NCBI GenBank assembly: GCA_017559615.1
Contig: JAFYRB010000087.1
Location: 31,557 to 95,556, forward strand
DNA length: 64,000 bases
Direction of reading: 5' to 3'
DNA from: Alistipes sp.
GTDB lineage: Bacteria > Bacteroidota > Bacteroidia > Bacteroidales > Rikenellaceae
Position 1 is the first letter of the stretch. Every line of letters starts with the position of its first letter. The notes under the pieces were generated by a model. The model was not told where the DNA came from. It was given only the letters and a program-made list of their open reading frames with translations, and did not search any database. The position numbers and the translations under genes are program-made. This document shows, in pieces, positions 1 to 8,594 of the stretch.

Positions 1-439
1 TTATCTCCACAAGGCCCGTACCCATCGCGATAATCTCGTTGATGCGCTCCATAGCCTGGCGATAAAGCTCATCCTCCGAGGTGTCGTGAAGGCGGTCCGC
101 AGAGTTTAGGATACCACCGCCACGCTTGGCAATCTCCTCGTACGAGAGACCATTAATCTTATCGAGGAACTCCTGCTCGCGGCTACCAGCATAGACTATA
201 TGTGTATGAGAGTCGCAGAACGAAGGGAAGAGCCAGCCACCCTCGGCATCGAGGATTTCGCAATCCTCGACGCTGGGTAGCGTTTCCATAGTTCCGTAAT
301 CCTTAATACGCTCACCATCAGTAAGCAACCACGCATTCTCAAGAGTGGCAATTTCGGCCATTGCCTTACCCTCGACCTTCACACGGCCACTCTCGTCGAT
401 ACCTACGAGCGTACCGATGTTTTTAACGAGCAAGTTCAT
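1..439 (-). CDS. hutI: Imidazolonepropionase, N-terminal part (gene runs off the left edge)
   Basis: The first 146 codons are present and the rest lies beyond base 1. The enzyme hydrolyses 4-imidazolone-5-propanoate to N-formimino-glutamate, the third step of histidine breakdown, in the cytosol. The visible protein starts MNLLVKNIGTLVGID and carries the amidohydrolase metal-site motif FCDSHTHIVYAGSR, with the HxH pair that binds the metal, followed by EEIAKRGGGI, typical of HutI. The ATG at 439 overlaps the end of hutH by 17 bases, so the two are translationally coupled. It is the last visible gene of the hut operon. The identification rests on the HxH region and on context and is firm. Confidence 0.93.
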   Translation of the reverse strand, partial: MNLLVKNIGTLVGIDESGRVKVEGKAMAEIATLENAWLLTDGERIKDYGTMETLPSVEDCEILDAEGGWLFPSFCDSHTHIVYAGSREQEFLDKINGLSYEEIAKRGGGILNSADRLHDTSEDELYRQAMERINEIIAMGTGLVEI

Positions 440-1919
440 AATCGTTTAGGAACTTTACAGATGTTGCGATATGTGGATACATCACCGTATCGTTGTCCAC
501 GAATGGCACAACCTTACGATAAGCCTCGAACATAGCCTCAACTACCTCCGAAGAGCGCAAATCGTTGCGGTGACGGAACTCCAAAGCCTGTGCCGAGTTC
601 ATAAGCTCGATAGCGAGTACACGCTCGGTATTCTGCACAACCTTCCAGAGCTTTGTAGCGGCGTTAGAGCCCATACTTACGTGATCCTCCTGACCCTGTG
701 ACGAAGGGATAGAGTCGCACGATGCTGGCCAGCACAAGCCCTTTGACTGGCTCACGATAGATGCAGCAGTGTACTGTGGAATCATAAAGCCAGAGTTAAG
801 ACCTGGGTTAGCAACAAGGAAGTTAGGCAACTCGCGAGCACCCGAGATAAGCTTATAGGTACGACGCTCCGAGATATTACCAAGCTCGGCAACAGCAATC
901 GCCAAGAAGTCCATAGCTACAGCAATAGGCTGACCGTGGAAGTTACCCGCAGAGATTACCTCGTCGGTATCTGGGAAGATAGTTGGGTTATCGGTAGCAG
1001 AGTTAATCTCAGTCTCGAGGACAGATGCTACGTAGGCGATAGTATCCTTCGATGCACCGTGTACCTGTGGGATACAACGGAACGAGTAAGGGTCCTGAAC
1101 GTGCTTCTTTGGACGAGAGCCGAGAGGGCTACCCGCCAAAATCTCGCGGAAGTTCTTAGCAGTCTCAATCTGACCGTTATGAGGACGAATAGCGTGTACG
1201 TTATGTTCAAATGGCTCCATACGGCCATCGAAAGCATCCAACGACATAGCACCGATGTGGTCTGCCCAACGGCTGAGGCGCTGCGCGTTAATCAACGAGT
1301 AAACGCCATAAGCCGACATAAACTGTGTACCATTGAGGAGTGCAAGACCCTCCTTCGAGCAGAGTGTGATAGGCTTCCAGCCCATCTTCTCCATCATCAC
1401 GCTACCCTCAACAACCTCGCCGTCAATCTCCACGTGGCCCAAGCCCAAGAGTGGCAAGCACATATGTGCCAAAGGCGAAAGGTCACCCGAAGCACCCAAC
1501 GAGCCCTGCTCATATACCACAGGGATGATGCTGTTGTTGAACATATCGATGAGGCGCTCAACGGTGATAAGCTGAACACCAGAGTGGCCATAAGAGAGCG
1601 ACTGCACCTTAAGCAAAATCATAAGACGAGCAATCTCCGAAGGCACACGCTGACCTGTACCGCAGGCGTGCGACATCATCAAGTTCTTCTGCAACTGCGA
1701 CAAGCCCTCCTCCTCAACAGAGATGTTACACAACGAACCGAAGCCTGTGGTAACGCCATAGATAGGACGACCTACAGTCTTTGTCTTCTGGTCGAGATAC
1801 TCGCGGCACTTGATGATACGAGCCTTCGCATCGTCGCTCAATGCCAACTTATAACCCTTGGTCAAAATCTCCTCAACGCGTGCTATAGTAAGGCGCTCAG
1901 CACTAATATAATGAATCAT
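423..1919 (-). CDS. hutH: Histidine ammonia-lyase
   Basis: 498 aa, close to the usual size of about 510. It deaminates L-histidine to trans-urocanate and ammonia, the committed step of histidine catabolism. The Ala-Ser-Gly triad that cyclises to the MIO electrophile is at residues 143-145 (GSLGASGDLSPLAH), and the conserved YGVTTGFG loop that supplies the catalytic tyrosine is at 54-61. It lies 18 bases downstream of hutU and overlaps hutI by 17 bases, so it is in the middle of a tight operon. The start ATG at 1919 fits the family, with no long N-terminal extension. Nothing in it looks damaged. Confidence 0.97.
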   Translation of the reverse strand: MIHYISAERLTIARVEEILTKGYKLALSDDAKARIIKCREYLDQKTKTVGRPIYGVTTGFGSLCNISVEEEGLSQLQKNLMMSHACGTGQRVPSEIARLMILLKVQSLSYGHSGVQLITVERLIDMFNNSIIPVVYEQGSLGASGDLSPLAHMCLPLLGLGHVEIDGEVVEGSVMMEKMGWKPITLCSKEGLALLNGTQFMSAYGVYSLINAQRLSRWADHIGAMSLDAFDGRMEPFEHNVHAIRPHNGQIETAKNFREILAGSPLGSRPKKHVQDPYSFRCIPQVHGASKDTIAYVASVLETEINSATDNPTIFPDTDEVISAGNFHGQPIAVAMDFLAIAVAELGNISERRTYKLISGARELPNFLVANPGLNSGFMIPQYTAASIVSQSKGLCWPASCDSIPSSQGQEDHVSMGSNAATKLWKVVQNTERVLAIELMNSAQALEFRHRNDLRSSEVVEAMFEAYRKVVPFVDNDTVMYPHIATSVKFLNDYELAR

Positions 1920-1937
1920 AAACGTTCGTTTTTAACA

Positions 1938-3953
1938 TTACTTATTCTCGTTAAAAATCTTCTCGATAAGGCTCATATCTGCCAAGTTTGGAAGCGTAAC
2001 CTTAAGGAGTGGAGTGCGCTCCATCTGGCGCTTGATAGCAAACATAGCACCCTCGTTACGCGCCCAGCTGCGGCGTGCGATACCATTGTTCACATCCCAC
2101 AACAACATCTCCTCGATGTGGCGTGCAGAGTCCTCCGAGCCGTCGATAACCATACCGAAGCCACCGTTCATAACCTCGCCCCAGCCTACACCGCCACCGT
2201 TGTGGATAGATACCCACGTAGCACCGCGGAATGAGTCACCGATAACGTTGTGAACAGCCATATCAGCACAGAACGACGAGCCATCATAAATGTTCGAAGT
2301 CTCACGATATGGAGAGTCGGTACCTGATACATCGTGGTGGTCACGGCCAAGAACTACTGGAGCCGACAACTCGCCACGCTTGATAGCCTCGTTGAAGGCA
2401 AGAGCGATACGTGTACGGCCCTCTGAATCGGCATAGAGGATACGAGCCTGTGAGCCTACAACAAGTTTATTCTGCTTCGCCTCACGAATCCAGTGAAGGT
2501 TATCCTCCATCTGGCCCTGAATCTCACGTGGTGACTCCTTGAGCATCTCCTCCAAAACCTCTGCTGCGAGGCGGTCTGTAATCTCGAGATCCTCCTCCTT
2601 GCCCGATGTACATACCCAACGGAATGGGCCAAAGCCATAGTCGAAGAACATAGGGCCCATAATATCCTGAACGTATGATGGGTAGCGGAAACGGCCATTC
2701 TCGCCCATAACATCCGCACCAGCACGTGATGCCTCCAACAAGAATGCGTTACCATAGTCGAAGAAGTACATACCGCGAGCTGCCAACTTATTAACCGCAG
2801 CAACGTGGCGACGCAACGACTCGCGTACACACTCGTGGAAACGCTCTGGCTCCTCGGCCATCATACGGTTAGACTCCTCGTAAGAGTAACCCACAGGGTA
2901 GTAACCACCAGCCCAAGGGTTATGCAACGATGTCTGGTCAGAGCCGAGGTCTACGTTGATATCCTCCTCGGCAAGACGCTCCCAGAGGTCTACAACGTTA
3001 CCTACGTATGCAAACGAGATAACCTCCTTATTCTCCACAGCCTTGCGAACACGTGGGATAAGCTCGTCGAGTGATGAGTATAGCTCATCTACCCAGCCCT
3101 GTGCGTGACGCTTCTCGGCAGCAGCGATGTTAATCTCGGCGGTGATGCTCACAACACCAGAGATGTTACCCGCCTTTGGCTGTGCGCCCGACATACCACC
3201 AAGACCTGCGGTTACGAACAACATACCACGCAAATCCTTCTGGCCATCCTTCATACGCTTACGTGCAGCGTTCATAACGGTAATTGTAGTACCGTGAACG
3301 ATACCCTGTGGGCCAATGTACATATACGAGCCAGCGGTCATCTGACCATACTGCGATACACCCATAGCGTTGAAGCGCTCCCAATCATCCTGTGATGAGT
3401 GGTTAGGGATAACCATACCGTTGGTAACAATAACACGTGGAGCATCCTTATGCGATGGGAAGAGGCCGAGTGGGTGACCAGAGTACATAACCAAAGTCTG
3501 CTCGTCGGTCATCTCCGCGAGGTACTTCATAGCCAAGCGATACTGCGCCCAGTTCTGGAATACCGCACCGTTACCACCATAGGTGATAAGCTCGTGTGGA
3601 TGCTGCGCAACAGCCTTATCGAGGTTATTCTGAATCATAAGCATAATCGCTGCAGCCTGACGTGAGCGTGCTGGATACTCGTCAATCGAGCGAGCATACA
3701 TCTCATACTCTGGGCGTAGGCGATACATATAGATACGGCCATACGTTTTCAACTCCTCCAAGAACTCTGGAGCCAACTCGGCGTGATACTTCTCTGGGAA
3801 GTAGCGCAAAGCATTTGCCAACGCGAGCTTCTTCTCCTCGTCGGTGAGGATATCCTTACGCTTTGGGGCGTGGTTTGCCGCAGGGTCATAAGGGCGTGGC
3901 GCTGGTAGTGGATCAGGAATACCTGCCAATATATCTTTCTGAAAATCTGTCAT
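1938..3953 (-). CDS. hutU: Urocanate hydratase
   Basis: 671 aa. It adds water to urocanate to give 4-imidazolone-5-propanoate, using tightly bound NAD+. Recognisable blocks are YGGNGAVFQNW (about 125), YGQMTAGSYMYIGPQGIVHGT (202-222) and the glycine-rich segment GLGGMSGAQP (250-259). Classical bacterial urocanases are about 550-560 aa, so this is the longer form; the extra length is spread over the N-terminal region and internal segments rather than being an obvious added domain. It sits 25 bases after ftcD and 18 bases before hutH in the same operon. Function is secure from the motifs and from its hut neighbours. Confidence 0.95.
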   Translation of the reverse strand: MTDFQKDILAGIPDPLPAPRPYDPAANHAPKRKDILTDEEKKLALANALRYFPEKYHAELAPEFLEELKTYGRIYMYRLRPEYEMYARSIDEYPARSRQAAAIMLMIQNNLDKAVAQHPHELITYGGNGAVFQNWAQYRLAMKYLAEMTDEQTLVMYSGHPLGLFPSHKDAPRVIVTNGMVIPNHSSQDDWERFNAMGVSQYGQMTAGSYMYIGPQGIVHGTTITVMNAARKRMKDGQKDLRGMLFVTAGLGGMSGAQPKAGNISGVVSITAEINIAAAEKRHAQGWVDELYSSLDELIPRVRKAVENKEVISFAYVGNVVDLWERLAEEDINVDLGSDQTSLHNPWAGGYYPVGYSYEESNRMMAEEPERFHECVRESLRRHVAAVNKLAARGMYFFDYGNAFLLEASRAGADVMGENGRFRYPSYVQDIMGPMFFDYGFGPFRWVCTSGKEEDLEITDRLAAEVLEEMLKESPREIQGQMEDNLHWIREAKQNKLVVGSQARILYADSEGRTRIALAFNEAIKRGELSAPVVLGRDHHDVSGTDSPYRETSNIYDGSSFCADMAVHNVIGDSFRGATWVSIHNGGGVGWGEVMNGGFGMVIDGSEDSARHIEEMLLWDVNNGIARRSWARNEGAMFAIKRQMERTPLLKVTLPNLADMSLIEKIFNENK

Positions 3954-3978
3954 AGTAGTAAATGTGTTGTGGGCGAAA

Positions 3979-5685
3979 TTACTGAATCTTGCTCTCTACA
4001 ACTGCCAAAATCTCAGCCTCGGCCTTCTGTGCTGCTGCCTGAATCTCCATAGCCTCGTTAACCAAAGCCTCGGCCATAGCACGATCCTTCAAGCCTGCTG
4101 CGTTAATCTTAACATTGAGGCAAGCACCCATAACTGCAGAGCGAGCAGCCAAAGCACCTACACCAGCATCAGACACAGAGTTAGGGTTACCCTCCTCGGC
4201 CATAGCACGAACAACGTCGAATGCCTTGTATGCAGCCTTCATAGTGCGAAGTGGCACCTGTGTAGCGTAGAGCGTTGCAACCTCCATAGCCTCGGCACGT
4301 GCAGCCTTCTCCTCCTCAGTACCCTTTGGCATACCGAATACGTCCATAATCTTGTTGAACGCCGCAGTATCCTCGTCTACCAAGTAGAGCAACTCGTTCA
4401 TAACAGCCATACCGTTATCTGCCCAATCAGAGAAGAACTCCCAACGGTCATCCCAACCAGCCTTGTGTGACGAGAGGTTAGCAACCATAGTACCGAGCGC
4501 AGCAGCCAAAGCACCCATATATGCAGAGATAGAGCCACCACCAGGTGCTGGAGACTCGCTTGCTGTCTCCTCGGCAAAGCCTGTGCAGGTCATATCTACC
4601 AACTTCTTAACGCCCTTCATCTCCTCAGCCTCGAGCATATACTCGATAACCTTCTCCTCTGGCTTGAATGGCTTCAAGTTCGACAAGCCCATAGACTCGA
4701 TAGCGATACGTACCAACTCACGCTCTGGAAGACCTGTTGAACGGTTCTGCTTGCGCAAGAAGTGACGACCAGCATCCAACAATACGCTCTTTGGAACAAG
4801 ACCTACGATCTCGGCACCTGTAACGCGAACACCACGAGCCTCCGCAGCGCGACATACCTCGTCGAAGGCTACGTGCAAAGGCGTTACAGCAAGGTTAGTC
4901 ATATTCATAGACACCTGTGCGATGCCATACTCCTCGATGAACCAGCCGATAGCCTTACAAGCCTTCAACGTACCTGGCTTCATTACAGGATTACCCTTCT
5001 CGTCCTTAATAATCTTACCTGTGATAGGATTACCCTCACGCATAGGACGGCCCTTCTCACGAACGTCAAACGCAATGGCGTTAGCACGACGTGTAGATGT
5101 GGTATTGAGGTTGTAGTTTACCGCTACCAAGAAGTCACGAGCGCCAACCGCCGTAGCACCACTCTTTGCAACAGCCTCGTCGAATGGGCGAGCGCCAAAG
5201 TCTGGCTTACGCTTCTCGTCGGTCATCTTCTCTGGCAATGCCTCATACTCACCAGCGCGGCAAACTGCCAAGTTACGACGCTCTGGAGTGAATGCAGCAG
5301 CCTCGTAGCAATATGTAGGTACGCCAAGCTCCTCCGAGATACGCTTTGCAAGTGCGCGTGCCAACTCTGCACACTCCTCCAAAGTGATGCCTGAAACTGG
5401 GATAAGAGGACATACGTCGCAAGCACCCATACGTGGATGAGCACCCTTATGCTGACGCATATCGATAAGCTCCGTAGCACGCTTGATAGCCGCTACCGCA
5501 GCGTTACATACTGCCTCTGGCTCACCTACGAAGGTTACAACAGTACGGTTTGTTGCCTCACCTGGGTCAACATCCAAAAGTTTAACACCCTTCGATGCCT
5601 CGATAACATCTGTAATCTGCTTAATAGTCTCCAAGTTGCGACCCTCCGAGAAGTTAGGTACACACTCTACAATTCTCTTCTGCAT
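3979..5685 (-). CDS. ftcD: Glutamate formimidoyltransferase / formimidoyl-THF cyclodeaminase (bifunctional)
   Basis: 568 aa fusion. Residues 1 to about 330 are the formiminotransferase: it begins IVECVPNFSEGRN and has GAHPRMGACDVCPLIP, with His82 at the position of the catalytic histidine of the mammalian enzyme. Residues about 360-568 are the cyclodeaminase, with the ESPAPGGGSISAYMG folate-binding loop (377-391). The protein moves the formimino group from formiminoglutamate to tetrahydrofolate, then releases ammonia to give 5,10-methenyl-THF. The pathway here therefore ends in glutamate plus a one-carbon unit rather than formamide. The fused arrangement is like that of vertebrates. It is the second gene of the operon, after the Dabb protein. 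Confidence 0.95.
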   Translation of the reverse strand: MQKRIVECVPNFSEGRNLETIKQITDVIEASKGVKLLDVDPGEATNRTVVTFVGEPEAVCNAAVAAIKRATELIDMRQHKGAHPRMGACDVCPLIPVSGITLEECAELARALAKRISEELGVPTYCYEAAAFTPERRNLAVCRAGEYEALPEKMTDEKRKPDFGARPFDEAVAKSGATAVGARDFLVAVNYNLNTTSTRRANAIAFDVREKGRPMREGNPITGKIIKDEKGNPVMKPGTLKACKAIGWFIEEYGIAQVSMNMTNLAVTPLHVAFDEVCRAAEARGVRVTGAEIVGLVPKSVLLDAGRHFLRKQNRSTGLPERELVRIAIESMGLSNLKPFKPEEKVIEYMLEAEEMKGVKKLVDMTCTGFAEETASESPAPGGGSISAYMGALAAALGTMVANLSSHKAGWDDRWEFFSDWADNGMAVMNELLYLVDEDTAAFNKIMDVFGMPKGTEEEKAARAEAMEVATLYATQVPLRTMKAAYKAFDVVRAMAEEGNPNSVSDAGVGALAARSAVMGACLNVKINAAGLKDRAMAEALVNEAMEIQAAAQKAEAEILAVVESKIQ

Positions 5686-5757
5686 AATAGTTTTAAGTTT
5701 TAATTATTGTTTGTTATTATTTTGTATTTTCTCTTTCTCGTTTGCTATGACTCTCGA

Positions 5758-6060
5758 CTAATCAATCTGATAGTCTACATCGACACGCTCCAGGCGGCGG
5801 CTCTTGCAGTAGTCGCTGATTACGACGTGGAGAGGGTTTACCTTATACGCCTCCATAGCCTCCCACGATGGGAAATCGGCAGTAAGCACAGCATCGAACG
5901 ACGATGCACTCTCCTTGAGGTTGATACCCACCTCGGCGCGCAAAAGGCCCTCAATCTTACCATTCAAGCCCTCCAAACGGCTCTTCATCTCTGCTGCAAT
6001 CTGCTGTGGTGTCTCCTCCAAATCGCGGCGGAACTTCCACATTACGATGTGACGAATCAT
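5758..6060 (-). CDS. Dabb (stress-responsive alpha/beta barrel) family protein
   Basis: 100 aa from the ATG at 6060. An upstream in-frame ATG would add 14 residues, but MIRHIVMWKF is the usual start of Dabb proteins. Dimeric alpha+beta barrel proteins of this family begin with I(R/K)H(I/V)V.WK and have a central GVN/F...A.L.ADF.SWEAM..Y block, which is seen here as VGINLKES and LTADFPSWEAMEAY. Roles differ between members (ligand binding, small-molecule cyclisation), and none is established for hut operons. It is the first gene of the hut transcript, 72 bases ahead of ftcD. No function is assigned beyond family membership. Confidence 0.85.
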   Translation of the reverse strand: MIRHIVMWKFRRDLEETPQQIAAEMKSRLEGLNGKIEGLLRAEVGINLKESASSFDAVLTADFPSWEAMEAYKVNPLHVVISDYCKSRRLERVDVDYQID

Positions 6061-6103
6061 ATTTCGAAGTTTTAAGTTTGTTTTAACGGTTATGTAAATC
6101 ATA

Positions 6104-6111
6104 CAAATATA
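6104..6111 (-). promoter_or_regulatory. Candidate -7 element of the Dabb-hut operon
   Basis: Read on the minus strand the bases are TATATTTG, a match to the Bacteroidetes -7 consensus TAnnTTTG, 44 bases ahead of the Dabb start. No clear -33 TTTG is present at the usual spacing. Confidence 0.5.
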
Positions 6112-6132
6112 GGAACTTTTTTTGAATTTATA

Positions 6133-6147
6133 ATCACCTACGGTGAT
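6133..6147. promoter_or_regulatory. Palindrome ATCACC-tac-GGTGAT, possible operator of the hut promoter
   Basis: A perfect 6-bp inverted repeat with a 3-base centre, lying about 22 bases upstream of the hut -7 element, where a -33-binding factor or repressor would sit. A T-run follows on the plus strand, but no plus-strand gene upstream would need a terminator. Confidence 0.35.
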
Positions 6148-6215
6148 ATTTTTTCGTACGGCAAAAAATATTTTTTATTTATCAATTTTTATTTTTTATT
6201 TTAACAAATATATGT

Positions 6216-6223
6216 TATATTTG
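6216..6223 (+). promoter_or_regulatory. Candidate -7 element for the 6283 lipoprotein gene
   Basis: TATATTTG matches TAnnTTTG, 59 bases before the start codon. The -33 position holds only a T-run. Confidence 0.5.
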
Positions 6224-6282
6224 CAATGAAGCGTAAAAATCGACTTTTTCTGAGAATTATTAACTTTTAAATATTCAATATT

Positions 6283-6906
6283 ATGAAAAAGACTATTTTA
6301 CTTTTAGCGAGTATAATTTGTTTGGTTTCTTGTTTTAAGGAGAATAACATTATTGATTTGGGAGAAGATATAAGTATCGAAACTATAAATGAGATGATAG
6401 AAAATCAAAAAGATTTTGATGATGACAAGATGCTTAAGTCGCTATCTTCTGGTGTGATACTTTTTGATACCGCATATATCAAACGTGATGGAGAATGGGT
6501 TAATTATAGGAAGTTCATAGGATTAGGTAGTCCACACAAACCATTTGTATATGATGGTGAAACATTTAAGTATCTATATTACGAGGGAAGCTTTGATGAT
6601 GGCTCTGATTGGATGGAGTTTCTTGCAGAGACTGGAATTAAATACTATGTAGAGAGACAATGTGTTTATGACAGAGAAAAGAACTCTTTCATAGATGTCG
6701 CAAACAACTCTGTATTAATGGAGATACTATATTACAAGGATGATAAATTCATTATTTTGCACAACTCTGGTAAAGTACTATCTTACTCTAATTCAGACAA
6801 TAAGAATATAGACGAGGCAATGGCTGACAGATTGACATACGAAGAGGTGGTGAAATTGTTTATAGAGGCCGGATATAATGAATCTGATGCTATAAAACAT
6901 TATTAA
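6283..6906 (+). CDS. Putative lipoprotein of unknown function
   Basis: 207 aa. The N-terminus MKKTILLLASIICLVSCFKEN is a lipoprotein signal peptide with lipobox LVSC, Cys17 becoming the lipidated residue. The mature part is acidic, rich in Asp, Tyr and Lys, with no motif I recognise. The coding sequence is clearly more AT-rich than its neighbours and uses A/T-ending codons, which suggests recent acquisition or weak expression. It is flanked by its own promoter-like element and by a terminator-like hairpin, so it is probably monocistronic. The ATG at 6283 gives a perfect signal peptide. Confidence 0.8.
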   Translation: MKKTILLLASIICLVSCFKENNIIDLGEDISIETINEMIENQKDFDDDKMLKSLSSGVILFDTAYIKRDGEWVNYRKFIGLGSPHKPFVYDGETFKYLYYEGSFDDGSDWMEFLAETGIKYYVERQCVYDREKNSFIDVANNSVLMEILYYKDDKFIILHNSGKVLSYSNSDNKNIDEAMADRLTYEEVVKLFIEAGYNESDAIKHY

Positions 6907-6938
6907 TAGGATATCTACGTTAAATTACTTTTAGTTAC

Positions 6939-6971
6939 ACATCCCGACTGCGAATATCGTAGTCGGGATGT
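6939..6971 (+). terminator. Hairpin after the AT-rich lipoprotein gene
   Basis: ACATCCCGACT pairs perfectly with AGTCGGGATGT, and the stem extends by three more pairs (one G-U) around an AATAT loop. The following T-run is weak (TTCGTT), so termination may be incomplete. Confidence 0.65.
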
Positions 6972-7034
6972 TCGTTATAGGTTAGAGTAGATAGCTTCAA
7001 CAGAGCTTAACTTTCTGTTTTTTTTGCAGAATAG

Positions 7035-7066
7035 TTTGTAAAGATGTTATTTGTTTATTACCTTTG
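7035..7066 (+). promoter_or_regulatory. Promoter of the NfeD-SPFH operon
   Basis: TTTG at 7035-7038, a 20-base spacer, then TACCTTTG at 7059-7066: a complete Bacteroidetes sigma-ABfr-type promoter, 48 bases ahead of the NfeD start. Confidence 0.75.
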
Positions 7067-7113
7067 ATAGAAATTAAACCCCAAGTGCGTCTATAATACT
7101 AAAACTTAACAAT

Positions 7114-7548
7114 ATGGAAATTTGGCTTTATTGGATTATCGCAGCGTTGATACTCTTCATCGTGGAGCTTTTCACCGCAGGATTCGCGGTTATCTGCCTC
7201 TCGATAGGCGCTGGAGGTGCGGCTATCGCGGCGGCGTGTGACGCATCGTTAGAGATGCAGTTTCTCACCTTTGCCATCGTTACTATTATCGCCCTCGCGG
7301 GTGTTCGCCCACTGCTAAAGCGCGCCTTCTACAAAGGTGGCGAGAAGGTGGCTACAAACGCCTCGGCTATGATTGGCAAGCGTGGCGTAGTGTGCGAGGA
7401 GGTAGATGGCGACCTCGAAGGTGGCAGAGTGATGATTGAGGGCGTCGACTGGCGCGCTATAACCGCTGATGGTGAGACTCTTACGAAGGGTACAAAGGTC
7501 GAGGTGGTGGCAATAGACAGCGTAGTACTAACCGTTAAAAAACTATAA
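7114..7548 (+). CDS. NfeD-like membrane protein
   Basis: 144 aa. Two or three hydrophobic segments fill residues 1-70 (IWLYWIIAALILFIVELFTAG, then MQFLTFAIVTIIALAGVRP). A C-terminal beta-rich OB-fold-like region follows from about residue 85 (IGKRGVVCEEVDGDLEGGRVMIEGVDWRA), typical of short NfeD proteins. NfeD proteins are nearly always encoded next to an SPFH/stomatin protein, and here the partner follows after 3 bases. The pair is thought to organise or protect membrane microdomains; the precise role is not known. Confidence 0.9.
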   Translation: MEIWLYWIIAALILFIVELFTAGFAVICLSIGAGGAAIAAACDASLEMQFLTFAIVTIIALAGVRPLLKRAFYKGGEKVATNASAMIGKRGVVCEEVDGDLEGGRVMIEGVDWRAITADGETLTKGTKVEVVAIDSVVLTVKKL

Positions 7549-7551
7549 ACT

Positions 7552-8541
7552 ATGGACTCTACATTAATTGTTTTTCTTATCATTGCAGCCATTGCGGTGA
7601 TATACGTTTTGAAGGGTTTCAAAATCGTTCCGCAGTCGGAGACCCGTGTTGTTGAGCGCTTAGGACGCTACGACAGAACGTTGCAGTCGGGTATCAACTT
7701 CATATTCCCTATCATCGACCGCGCACGCGAGGTTGTGCAGCGCGACGAGATTAAGTATGCCGATGGCTCGAAGAGCGTTGTTATGCGCGCCACATCGCGC
7801 ATCGACCTCCGTGAGCAGGTCTACGATTTCGACAAGCAGAGCGTGATTACGAAGGATAATGTTACTACGACTATCAATGCGTTGCTCTACTTCCAGATTG
7901 TGGACCCCGTAAAGTCAGTTTACGAGATTGACAACCTCCCTAACGCCATCGAGAAACTTACGCAGACAACACTCCGCAACGTGATTGGTGAGTTGGAGTT
8001 GGACGAGACTCTCACATCGCGCGATACCATCAACTCGAAGCTACGCATCGTTTTGGACGAGGCTACAAACAAATGGGGCGTAAAGGTTAACCGCGTGGAG
8101 TTGCAGGATATCACACCTCCAGAGTCGGTACGTCGCGCTATGGAGCAGCAGATGCAGGCAGAGCGTGAGCGTCGTGCTAAAGTCCTTGAGGCTAAGGGAC
8201 ATAAGGAGGCTATGATTCTCCAGTCGGAGGGTGAGAAGGAGTCGCAGATTAACCAGGCGGAGGCGGAGCGTCAGACACAGATTCTTCGTGCGCAGGGTGA
8301 GGCAGATGCCAAGATTTTGCAGGCTTCGGCAGAGGCAGAGGCTATCCGCAAGGTTGCCGAGGCGATTGCCGAGTCGAAGACCGACCCAGCGACATATATG
8401 CTTCTTATGAAGTATGTCGAGACATTGAAGGAGATTGGCGCGGGCGAGCAGGCAAAGACCGTATTCCTACCTTTCGAGGCGAGCAACCTTGTTGGTGCGC
8501 TTGGCTCACTCACCGAGCTACTTCCAAAGAGGGAGAAATAA
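7552..8541 (+). CDS. SPFH/Band 7 (stomatin-like, QmcA/paraslipin type) protein
   Basis: 329 aa. An N-terminal membrane anchor (residues 4-20, LIVFLIIAAIAVIYVLK) is followed by an SPFH domain at about 25-190: KIVPQSETRVVERLGRY, then DLREQVYDFDKQSVITKDNV. A long charged, Ala/Glu-rich coiled coil runs from about 195 to 285 (repeated QAEAERQTQILRAQGEA-like heptads). The protein forms large membrane-bound oligomeric rings with its NfeD partner. The start 3 bases after the NfeD stop implies coupling. Confidence 0.93.
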   Translation: MDSTLIVFLIIAAIAVIYVLKGFKIVPQSETRVVERLGRYDRTLQSGINFIFPIIDRAREVVQRDEIKYADGSKSVVMRATSRIDLREQVYDFDKQSVITKDNVTTTINALLYFQIVDPVKSVYEIDNLPNAIEKLTQTTLRNVIGELELDETLTSRDTINSKLRIVLDEATNKWGVKVNRVELQDITPPESVRRAMEQQMQAERERRAKVLEAKGHKEAMILQSEGEKESQINQAEAERQTQILRAQGEADAKILQASAEAEAIRKVAEAIAESKTDPATYMLLMKYVETLKEIGAGEQAKTVFLPFEASNLVGALGSLTELLPKREK

Positions 8542-8557
8542 TCCTCCCCTCACAAAC

Positions 8558-8594
8558 AAAAAAAAGAGACCGTTTTATGCGGCCTCTTTTTTTT
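8558..8594. terminator. Bidirectional terminator between convergent SPFH and O-methyltransferase genes
   Basis: An A-run, then GAGACCG, loop TTTTATG, CGGCCTC (one G-U pair) and a run of eight Ts. It can end both converging transcripts. Confidence 0.85.

Noticed and set aside
936..2234. A 432-codon open frame on the plus strand opposite hutH and hutU
   Set aside because: It lies wholly antisense to two well-conserved enzymes, and its translation is low-complexity and resembles no protein. Codon bias of the true genes leaves the opposite frame open.
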